The position numbers and the translations under genes were made by a program. The notes beneath the pieces are model-generated. The model was not told the origin of the DNA, ran no database searches, and saw only the letters and a program-made list of their open reading frames with translations. Below, in pieces: positions 12,001 through 24,000 of a DNA stretch of 64,000 nt. Numbering within the stretch: the first letter of the stretch is position 1; each line of letters starts with the position of its first letter. The DNA comes from Triatoma infestans (lineage: Eukaryota; Arthropoda; Insecta; Hemiptera; Reduviidae), in assembly GCA_011037195.1 (NCBI GenBank), contig JAAEAF010001991.1, forward strand, positions 1 through 64,000. The letters are read 5' to 3'.

Positions 12001-15000
12001 AAGTTTCTGAGTTTTTTTTGGATTTTCTCGAAGAAGGATACAACGACTTCCTTTAACCTTGGTGTGCTAATTGAACAGATTTAAACCTTTCACATTTATT
12101 TGAAATATTTTTACAAAAAAAAAAAAAGTTTTACGCGGAATTTGGAGCGTTAAATTTCAAGTGTTTATATACAGTTAGTTCAGTGTTTTTGGTACACTCT
12201 ACTGCGTCGGAATATACAATAATCACTTCCCTACCTGCCAAACTTAGTAGGTAAGTGTACTTATCCCCCTACCACCCCTGTATTTATGTTAGGACAAATA
12301 TGTATACAAATTGAGTATAAGAAAATTCGTCATTTACATATAATTATAGTTACAGGAGTAAGAGGAAGTGGGGTGAGTGTTGGCACAGCAGATTTTTTTT
12401 TGGAATGGAGGTCGTCTAGATACACAGGGTGTCCCAAGGTATATGGATAACGACTTTTTCTCGGAAACTAAGATAGCTAGAAAAAAACTAAAAAATACGT
12501 GTCCCCGTAGTTTTTTGTTAGAAATCCAAATTTAATTTGCAAATTTGTTTTTGGTGCTTCCAGAAGCGAGATACTGGCACCAACTTCATTTTTTCAAATG
12601 GGGAGGTGTGGTTTTTATTTAACAAATACATTCCTCTATCTTTTGTAAGAAAAATTTACTTGAACGGTTTTTTTCTTTGAGCGATATTTTACAAGTTATG
12701 AATGAAAACATGATTCCTATAAGAAATTTCAAAATGATATTATAACGGTTTTTTGATTGAATAAGAAGAAAAGTACTATTTTATTATAAATTTTACTCTT
12801 CATTAATTACAGATCTTGCTCGAACTGGCCCCCCACCATTAGAGATGCATACACATGCTTTTTCCTGCCAATTGTACCTTACGACCAAAGAAATACATCT
12901 CTAATGTGGAGGCCAGTTCGAGCAAGATCTGTAATTAATGAGGAGTAAAATTTATAATAAAATAGTACTTTTCTTCTTATTCAATCAAAAAACCGTTATA
13001 ATATCATTTTGAAATTTCTTATAAGAATCATGTTTTCATTCATAACTTGTAAAATATCACTCACAGAAAAAAACCGTTCAAGTAAATTTTTCTTACAAAA
13101 AATAGAGGAATCTATGTCTTAAATGGAAACCACACCTCCCCATTTGAAAAAATGAAGTTGGTGCCTGTATCTCGCTTCTCGAAGCACCAAAACAAATTTG
13201 CAAATTAAATTTGGTTTTCTAACAAAAAAAACTACGGGGTCACGTATTTTTTTAGTTTTTTTCTAGCTATCCTAGTTTCCGAGAAAAAGTCGTTATCCAT
13301 ATACCTTGGGACACCCTGTATACCAGCTGATTCCAATACACAGGCAGCAGTGAATTTGGAACGAATTTCTGACTCGGCAATCTCAACTTTTTTCCTATTT
13401 TGTAATCATATCTTCCATTCTATTCTGAATATAGTCTCACTTCTGATCATTTAAATAATTATAGGCTATAAAGAATACAGAAAACATCGACACTGCGTTC
13501 GATCATCTTCTGTTCGATGTAAATTATTTTTAATAGTTATATTGTAATGAATAGGATGAAATTAAGCAAGAGTAAATTATACAAAATGATATTTCGAAAC
13601 AACTTTCACCATTACAGTTTGAAATTGTTATTGCAACAAAAAATAATTATAACATGCAGTATAATGTACGTTTACTGGGACTAGGAATATGATAATTAAC
13701 AGTTTAAAAAGCGGCGCCTTTCAATCATGCACTTTATATTATATTTATTTAAATTATTTGTGAGTTGTAAATACAATTAGGTGTAATTTGAAATGATTCC
13801 AAGAAGATAAACATGATTCACAAATGAACATATCATTCAGAACAATTAGAATAAAATTTCTTCAATTCATTTCCTCTTTATGTAAATATTAAAAATTATA
13901 TTTTTAATTTAAATTATTATAGATCCGGGATATTCACTTCGTATACAATCATCATACAGTGAATGATGATTTCATTATTCAAATTGGACATGCAATGTTT
14001 TTATAAAAAACTCATTTTTTTTATTTTTACTTTTTCTTATACAACAATAAGAAAAAAAATTAACTTAAACACTTTAAAAGAGAATATAAAAACGCTTATT
14101 TAAATCTTATTCTTCAAAAAACATAGACCTTCACCGGCCAACCCTAGCTGACTCTATGTGGTACACACGGACGGCTCCGGGACGGGCCTAATTCGAAGTG
14201 TGATCCCAGTAAACAGAACTAGTCACAATAATTGCCTATGCCACTGAGATAAAAAGGCGAGGGGTACATAATTCCAGAGTTCTATCATCTTCGCAGATAG
14301 CCAGGCTGCTTTACGAGTCATCAGTTTGGAACAGTCAACTCAAGACTGGTATATACTGCTTGGTCATACCCATGTAAATTAGTAGCCAAAATTAGATTTT
14401 CTATCAGAGACCGGTTTCGGGCGTTCGCCCATCTTCAGGACGCGTTTGTCAGACAGTGTGATAACACAGACTTGCACAGAGTAAATTCAGTTTATACACT
14501 CTATATAAACTCTATGTTATATTGTTCTATAATGTTTATACACTCTATATCTGAAATGTATAACTGAATTTGCTCTGTGCAAGTCTGTGTTATCACACTG
14601 TCTGACAAACGCATCCTGAAGATGGCGAACGCCCGAACCGGTCGATGATCACAAAATGAAGCAGGCTACCATGGAAAATGTCTCTGATGCTTTCCAGCTG
14701 TGCGGAACCAACCACCACAACAATTAGATTTTCTAGTATGGATATTTACGAGGTTTATGTACGACGAGGCTGCCGATCGCCTTGCCTGGGAGGGTTCTAG
14801 AAACTGAATCCTTATGCAGCATTGCGAAATGCCTCTGCCGGCTAGACGCAAGCAAAAAAGTTGATTAATAAGCTACTCGCCTAGGCTTATTGCAGTGCTA
14901 CTCCGTGTATCTATATGGTTGTCATGGAGCCATGCAGCCGTATAGATGATTGGTAGGCTTCTCAGTGGCCACTCTAGATAAACAATCTCATGCATTGCAT

Positions 15001-18000
15001 GGATCTGACAATGGGATAGCCTGTGTAAGTTTTATCAGGAAGAAGAAGAACCAGCATTGCACGTACTATGTCAGTGTGTGAGGCTTGTGTGGCTGAAATT
15101 TCTTCTCGTTCGAAAGGGAAACACAGGAATTTCTCCTACCAGTCTCCTAAGTCTAAGTTAAAGAGACAGTACTGGAGAGGGATACTAACTTGTGCGTGCC
15201 TTCAAGCTTCACTCAGGAGTGTCTCTCCAGAAACCTAATTAATTAAACAGGCTAGAGGTAGCCTAATTTGTGGGTATCTCAACAGACCCATAGTGCTTGC
15301 TAACCAACCTGCACAGAATCTAAGCCCTGGTAGCACCTAAACCAAATATCAAGTTTGAACTTCCGGTGATCTTCCCTTTCTGAAGCATTATTCCGAGACA
15401 ATTGATTTTTAGAAGATTCTGTGGGAAAGATATCACTTTAGCTTTGTAAAAATAATATAATTTTGGGAAACAATTATCAAATTTGTTACTTATAAATTCC
15501 AAGGTTAAATAAAATTTCTCAATTGGAATTTGAGAAATGGAGATTTGTTATTGTTATTGACAGTGTTAATGTATAAATTCTGTTAGAGAATAATAATAAT
15601 AACAGGTGGAAATAAAATATTTCTTATTTATTATCACAAACTATTTAATTGCATAACATACAATTTCACTCTAAATTTAATATCCTATCCATTGAGGATA
15701 AATCAGTAAAATACTTAAATATAGAAAGATGGTTGGATAGGACGTTTACCTCAAGTAGTCACTGCACTGTAGTTAGATTGGAGTGCATATGAGAGCGCTA
15801 AAACTTTACACAAAATTAAATAACATTGAAAACAAATGTTATGGCACAGATTCCTCCTCAGATAACCGTAAAATGAATTTATCTGGAATCATGTTTCAAA
15901 TAAAAGTGATGAGGTTTCTACCTGTGCAGTCAGCATTCCAAGTTTAAAACAAAATAATCTTGGTAGCCGTTTTGGAGAAAATTACAACAATAAAACTCAT
16001 AAGCCTATCCTGTAAAATCGCACTTCTTGTTAACTGATTTTCTTCAAGCTTGGAATCTAGCAATGCTTCTAAGATATATTTTTACTTTCTCTTACTCCCA
16101 ATAAGAAGAAGTATTGTAATCGTGTTAAGTTTTCGATATCGAGTTTTCACCGGAAATATTCGTTTTGAGGTCCCATGAGTCCAAAACAAAATGGTTTTTA
16201 GAAAATGATCTGTGTGTGTTCTATGTATGTAAATGAACAGCATAGCTTGAAAACGAAGAATGACAGAAAGTTCAAACTTAATTTTCGTTTAGGTATCACC
16301 ATAGGAACTGACGGTGCGTTATCTGTCAAAATTCCTCAACCGGAAGTACAATATTACTAGTTTTTTTTTACGTTTTTGCGATTTTCTCAAAAATGGCTCC
16401 GACGATTTTTTTTAAACTTCGTATATCAACTGCACATACAAAGAGCTACAACTTTTATTTGAAACATTTCTCCGGGAAAATTCATTTTAGGGCACTTCTG
16501 GAGGAGGGGTGGGGTTAAGTTTTCATCTTAACTGCTATTTCAGTTTATTAGACAATTCTGTGATGTAAATAATGTTAATTAGAATTAAATATGTTGTTGA
16601 AATTCCGAGTTTGAAAAATCGGATAACCGGAAGTGCATTTACTTTACTAAATGATTTTTTTCACTTTTTCGCAATTTACTCAAAAATGGCTCCGACGATT
16701 TTCTTGAAACTTCGCATATAAATTAAAAATGCAATGAACTATATCTTTTATTTAAGATATTTCTCTGGAAAAATTCTATTAAGGGCACCTTTAGGGGAGA
16801 GGTGGGGTTACAGCTTCCTCTAAAATAGTATCATAGTTGATTATACAATTCTATCTTCCAAACAAAATTAATTAGAAATGAATAGATAGCCAAAATTCCA
16901 AGTTTTAAGAAAATTAGTAAGCCGGAAGTGCGGAATTACTGAACAGCTTTTTCAGTTTTCGACGAATTTCGTTACATTTGGTAAAATATACCATTTGTTA
17001 ATTACTTTCTCTTACTTCATAGAAAGAGGAAGTATTATAATTTTGAGAACAGGAGTAAGAGAAAGTTGTGTAAATGTTTCACTCCAGATTTTTTATACTG
17101 TATCAATGGTAAAACCATACATTGAACGGAAGTGGGTAATTAACAGGAAAGCTTTACGATACTGTTCTCCCCTCCCCCCCAAAATTTACCCGAAAAATCT
17201 AATTTCCTGGAAAACTATTTCAAATAAAAGTGATAGGTATTTATGTGTGGTATAGGAAGTTTAACGAAAATTGTCGGTGCCGTTTTTGTTGTTTTTTTTT
17301 TTTTAAAAATCGCGAAAAACTAAACAAAAAAAATCACGCAGTAAAACGCACTTCCGGTTAATGGTTGTTGCCCTTGTTAGATGACATAATATTGTACCAA
17401 AACTGTATACCAAGTTTGAGCTTTCCTGCTGCACCTTTTCAATGTTGAGATATTTCGTTTGAAACTCACAGACACACACAAAAAAACTTAAACACAAGCA
17501 TATAGACGCTAAAACATTTTTTTTCGTACACATGGGAACACAAAACATGTAAAACTCAATTTCCAAAAATTTTACACGATCGCACAACTTCACTCCTATA
17601 CCGGAAGATTGAAACACTAAAAAAAAAATTTCTGGTATGAAACACTCACACAACTTTCTCTTACTCCAGTTCTCAAAATTATTAATTGACAAATTTTATA
17701 TAGTTTGAGTACCAAATTTAATGAAATTCGTCGAAAACTGAAAAAAAAAAACTTTTCAGTAAAAGCGCACTTCCGGTTTACTAATTTTCTTAAAACTCGA
17801 AACTTTGGCCATCTATTTATTTCTAATTAATTTTGTTTGGATGTTATAATTGTATAATCAACTATGATAGCACTTTAGAGAAAAACATAATCCCACTCCT
17901 CCCCTAAAAGTGCCCTTAAATGAATTTTCCCAGAGAAATGTTTCGAATAAAAGATGTAGATCTTTGTATGTTTAGTATATATAAGATGTCTCAAGAAAAT

Positions 18001-21000
18001 CGTAGGAACTATTTTTGAGAAAATCGAGAAAAAGTGAAAAAAATCATAAAGTGCTAAAGTAAACGCACTTCCGGTTATCCGATTTTTCTCAAACTTGGAA
18101 TTTCAACAACATATTTAATTCTAATTAACATTATTTAGATGACAGAATTATCTAATAAACTGAAGTAGCACATTAGATGAAAAAATCTAACCCTATCTCT
18201 CCCCTTTAACTTCCCTTATATGAGTTTTCCCAGAGAAAAGTTTCAAATAAAATTTGTATCTCTTTGTATGTATAGTTTATACACCAAGTTTCAAGAAAAT
18301 CGTCAGAGCCATTTTTGAGAAAAACGAAAAAAAGTAAAAAAAAAGAAACTAATAAAGGTGGTACTTCTGGCTGAGGAATTAACATACTGTCAGATGCCAC
18401 GGTGATACCTAAACGGAATATAAAGTTTCAACTTTCTACGGTTTTTCGTTTTTAAGCTATGCTGTTCACATACACACACACAGACCATATTCTAAAAAGC
18501 CCTTTTTTGAAGTATTAGAACCTCAAAACGGATATTTCCGGTGAAAACTCGATATTGAAAATTTGACACGATTACAATACTTCCTCTTACTAGGAGTAAG
18601 AGAAAGTAAAAATTAGTATAATATAATAAACACTAATAATAATAATAATAACAGGCATTATAACTTAATGACAAAAAATTATTTATAAAATACAATTAAT
18701 TTAATTTGAAAGTAATCAAGGTAAATGCTATTTTTATAAATAACCTATGATTTCATAAATGATCGAGAAAAAATATGATAAAGATGTTAGATAATTGTAT
18801 TGGGAATTAAAAGATATTTAGTAACCCTGATTCATCAACATTGAGATGCTTCAAAACTTGTTTTAACTTTTTTTTATTTTGTTTGAACACAGAATAAAAT
18901 AAAATTAATAATATGTAATATTATGGGATTTTCATTCGTAAAATAAGAATAAAATTTTACGTTTTACTTTTTTTTTTTATTACAGAAAAGGAAAACAAGT
19001 TATTTGTTTTATTAAAGAATTCAATAAAAATAAAAATAAAATAAATGCATGTCTTTTATTATAAAAAGAATATAAAATAAAAACGAAATAATCTCAGTGA
19101 TTTCTATTCTTTTTTTATTATACCTAATTTTATTAAATTATTTAATAAAAAGAAATATGCCTTGAAAAAAAAATCAATAGGATTAATATAGTATAGCATG
19201 CATATTTATATTGTTCTGGGCCGGTTTTGGATTTTCATCCATCGTCAGAACAAATTCACCAAGTCGGTGTAGAGTGTTCACTTCAACATAATGTTTCTGT
19301 TACACTCATACTTGTTGGTTGTATATATGCGGGGAGGTTATAAGGTTATGTTACTATGTGTGTTATGTGTTAATGACAGAGTAGCCTAATGTTTTATCCA
19401 GTCATTTTTATTAGGGGCGGGGGGCGAGAGAGGGCGATAAGTTATTTCAGGATTAAACTATACTAATAAGAATAGATAAAGTTTAAAGAAAGGCAATGCA
19501 AAGTTTTACGGACTTCATAAAACACTGAGCCATTAGATTAGATTAGTAACGGAGGGGCGAGCCTCATTCCACTGCGACCTACAAGACGAGATCTATTGTG
19601 GATCCCCTTAAATTATAGCACAACTCCCAGCTTTGCCCTCCAAAACAATCCTAGCAAAGCTGAGAGCGGCTCCGTCATGAAGCTCATAGCTTCGGGATTG
19701 TCTGATTACCCAATTGAAGAAACCTTATCCTCGCCAGGCAGGCGCATTCACAAAGGATGTGCGCCGGGGTTTCTTCCTCTGCGGTGCATGTTCTGTTCAG
19801 CCCCGTTAGTAGTCCCACAATTAGCCTTATATCCCTTCGGGTATTGCTCAGTAGATCTCTGGTAATTTAGGCAAATGTCTCTTGATAAAAAAGAGCTTTG
19901 CCTGCCTCTGTCCTGGTGTTCTGTCCCATCAACGCAGACGCTGTTCTTCTATCCAACCTTTGATAGAAGTTTGAATAAGGCACCTGGACAAGCCGCAGAA
20001 GGGTTCGGGGCCTATAAAGGTATCCTGCGAACCCTCCCTCGTTAAGGCATCCGCCCTTTGAAACACTGAGCCATACTTAACAACACTATTAAAATTTAAA
20101 TATCAAGTATTCTTCAAAACATGCTATTTATTATTATGCACCATTTTCTAATGTCTGATCATAATTTATAGTAATTCCACTTTTTCATTAAACACACACA
20201 CACACACATAGTAACAAAATCTTATAACCTCCCCACATGCATACACAACCAACAAGTGTGAGTGTAACAGAAACATTACGTTGAAGTGAACGCTCTACAC
20301 GAACTTGGTGAATTTGCTCTGGACGATGAATGAAAATCCAAAACCGATCAGGTACAATATAAAAATGCATGCTACGACGGATAAAATACCGGAAATAAAA
20401 AACATTTTTAGCGTATGGAATGTGTATGTGTGTGTGTTCTCTCAGGAAACTTTAATGATTCCGTTTAGAAGATTTCCGCCAAAATCTATCAATCGGAAGT
20501 GCCCATTTTACTGAGTGATTTTTTTTTTTTTTTTAGTTTCCAGCAAAATTGTCTAATAAATGGTTCCAAACAATTTTCTTCAAACTTCATGTATTATCTA
20601 CACAAATCAATACATTTATTTGGTTCTATCACTTATAAAGAAATATTGCTAGAATATCAAATTTGAGGAATACTGCGCTAGTAAGAGGAAGTATTGTAAT
20701 CGTGTCAAATTTTCGATATCGAGTTTTCACCGGAAATATCCGTTTTGAGGTCCCCTAAGTCTAGAAAAAGTGGTTTTTAGCAAATAGTGTGTGTGTATGT
20801 ATGTATGTATGTGAACAGCATAGCTCAAAAATGAAAAATCGTAGAAAGTTGAAACTCGGTATTCCGTTTAGTTATCACCATGGGATCTGCCAAAATTGCT
20901 CAACCGGAAGTACCACTTTACTAGTTGGTTTTTTTACGTTTTTGCGATTTTCTCAAAAATGGCTCCAACGATTTTTCTTTAAACTTGTACATCAACTACA

Positions 21001-24000
21001 CATACAAAGGGCTACAACTTTTATTTGAAACATTTCTCCAGAAAAATTCATTTAAGGGCACTTTTTGGGGAGGGGTGGGGTTAGGTTTTGTCTAAAGTGC
21101 TATTTCAGTTTATGAGACAATTCTGCCTTCTTAATAATGTTAATTAAAATTAAACATGTTGTTGAAATTTCGAGTTTGAAAAAATCGGATAACCGGAAGT
21201 GTGTTTATTTTTAACACTTGACTAAATGATTTCTACACTTTTTCGTGATTTTCTCAAAAATCGCTCCAACGATTTTCTTGAAACTGCGAATATATACTAA
21301 ACATGCAAATATGTACATCTTTTATTTAAAACATTTCTTTGGGAAAATTCATTTAAGGACACTTTTTGGGTAATGGTGGGGTTACAGCTTCCTCTAAATT
21401 GCTATCACTTGTGTGTCCGTGATGATTGTACAATTCTATCCTCCAAACAAAATAATTAGAAATAAATATATGGCCAAAATTCCGAGTTTTAAGGAAAATA
21501 GTAAATCGGAAGTGCGCTTTTAATGAACAGTTTTTTCAATTTTCGACGAATTTCATTAAATTTGGTCCACAAACTATATCATTTGTCAATTATAATTTTG
21601 GGAACAGGAGTAAGAGAAAGTTGTGTAGATGTTTCACATCAGATATTTTGTTATTCATACATACCATCCGCTAAGAAACATTTTTTTTCCGTGCTCCAGG
21701 GTAACTCAAAACATATATGTATTTCCATAGAAACATCATTTCAAAACTTTGATACGATCGCAATACTATCTCTTACTAGGCGTAAGAGAATGTAGAATTA
21801 TAAATATAAACAAAAAAAATTATTTTCAATTTTTCACCTCACTTTATTTTGTATAATAGAGGGGAGGTGAAGTTGTTCGCGTCCGAGATTGTTTTCACGT
21901 GCCCCCTGGATATCCAAATAAACGAACAACATCGGTTCGCCAGCGCAGCCTGAATTTTATACTGGGCCGCTGGGACGTAGAATGTCTGAATGGTCGAAGG
22001 AATAAAAAAAAAATTAAATGGCGTAGGAATAAAAAAAAAAAAATACGTAATAGACGGCTGTCAGTTACAAGTGAAATGTAATAGAGTTATAACCTGCACT
22101 TGATTTCCCTTCCAAGATCTTTCCCTTTAAAAATATATTTGTTGATATACATACTGATTTTCCATCATTTTTAACTTTTATTCTAGTATACATATATTTG
22201 ATCGTGGATTTATTTATTTTTGGCCAAAAGTTTTATGGGTAATGAATTCGTAATAAAAATGAAAAAATACTTCTTACAGGAGGAGAAAAAATAAAAATGA
22301 TCTTACTATATTACATAATTTCTATCTAGCGAATGAAAGAGATCGTTAATGTTACTGTAAGAGCCAGGTAAGAAAACTTATTTCTTCAAGTTGATATTTT
22401 ACTGTGCAAGGGCTTTTACTTAAATTGCATTTTCCAGATCAATAAAGGCAAACACTTTTTTTAAATATAGTTTCTACTCTGTTTATGTTGATATTTATTT
22501 TTTACTGTAGTTTTACATTTACTTAGCTAGTAGCCTTAATATGCATGTGTTTTTTAAAAGCCTATATTTTCAACGTACTCTTATGAAATACTCCATTGTT
22601 TAAATCTTTTTTTTTTTTATATATTGGTTTAAAATGTTACACATTTTGTAACAATAATTACGTCCGGCTAAATTACTATAAACTTAATATATAACTTCGA
22701 ACAGGTACATATATGTAGATTACGAAAAAACTACGTACAACTTAGCTTGAAACCAGGAACAAGTTTAATACAAACATTTAATATGAATTAAACATAAACT
22801 AAAAATCATTTATATATTAAATAATATCATTCCAGAACTGAGAGAAAACAAGGATTATACAATTAATTTTCCTGATGAGGCTTACATTAATAATCTTCTT
22901 AGTTTAAGGCCAGTTTACAAAAAAAAAATACGTAAACCTTATTTTTATTTTAGTAGTATCACTAAAATGTAAAAAAAAAACACTTCCAGTATATTATCAG
23001 AGTTAAGATAGTTCTTTAGGTTATCTGTTTCTTTGGCTAATAAACAAAGGGCAGAATAAATGTGGAAGTATGCCTATGTCACTCTTGAAACAAACAGGGC
23101 ATGTGGCACATGGTCTGAAAACATATTTTTGGCCTCCAATAAATAATGCTGATCTCTTTTTCTTTGCTAAACTTAATTGGGATACTAATCTTATGTTCGA
23201 TGTAATAGAATCCGAAGAGAGGGATCTAAAGCTGAGAGCTAGAGATACAAAATTGAGAGTCTAACTCGCTACTTAGGCCAGACTAGAATGGGAGACTATG
23301 TTTAAATACAGCTGTCTTTAGAACAGTTTATTTAACAGTTAAAACGCGTCAGCAACCAACTACTACTTTTCTCTTTACTCACTCTAAATCTCTCGCTACC
23401 ATTTTATATATTACGTGTAAAGTACAGGCAGTTTGTGTTACTTTCTCATTATACAGTGTTCAGCATTATTTCCAGTTTATTTAATTCTCACATCCAATTC
23501 TCTGCTTCTCATACCCATTATATTTAAATTAAACTGCAAATATAGTTGCGTTGCCCCCAAATGCACAAATATTGTGATAGTATAGCTTACAGGTACTATA
23601 ATAAACAAAGTCCACTATCCTTACTTAATAAGTTAATTTCGAAAGAAGTTAACAAATATTTTTACTTATTTCTAATAATTTCAACAATATTACATAAGTA
23701 CAAGTTTTCTTCTTCAATCATTTTGAGATAAGACTTTACCTCATAAACCCAAGAAATCTTTTTGATTGCCTATTAACTGCAATACTCTGTTAAAGTAGAT
23801 TTTGGAAAGTTATTTGTTAAGTATTATTTGGCTTTTCCAGTAAATTAATCCACCAACCCAACATTTTTTTTAAATATTTCAAGTTGGGTTAGAGCCCTCC
23901 ATATCTCTAACCTAATTTAAATCTTATATCTTGCATTAAAAATAAACACATTCTTGACAATTACACTTGTCCTACTTCTTCACTTAGAATAATCAATACG

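Larger units (their letters stand above)
14400..14655. repeat. Palindrome with opposed hammerhead-like motifs (Penelope-type terminal structure)
   Basis: The left arm (GACCGGTTTCGGGCGTTCGC from 14409, then CAGACTTGCACAGAGTAAAT) is mirrored by the right arm (CTGTGCAAGTCTGTGTTATC to GAACCGGTCGATG near 14647). Arms are about 105-120 bp with a short AT-rich centre at 14508-14535. Each arm carries a hammerhead-like core, one per strand. The right arm and its 3' flank (about 14570-14720) recur as a half-copy at 40885-41030. Confidence 0.75.

Noticed and set aside
12355..12398. Family A as a Helitron (hairpin near 3' end)
   Set aside because: The hairpin is present but there is no CTRR end or consistent TC start, and the ends are inverted repeats, which Helitrons lack.
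17303..17692. 129-codon minus-strand open stretch
   Set aside because: Lies wholly inside family A sequence; the open frame follows from AT-rich repeat composition.
16083..18612. CRISPR-like or satellite array from evenly spaced units
   Set aside because: Units are about 300 bp, diverged, inside dispersed elements of both orientations, and without short identical repeats and unique spacers.
19219..19250. Functional hammerhead ribozyme
   Set aside because: GAAAC has decayed to AAAAC and helix I does not pair at the cleavage site; treated as a relic only.
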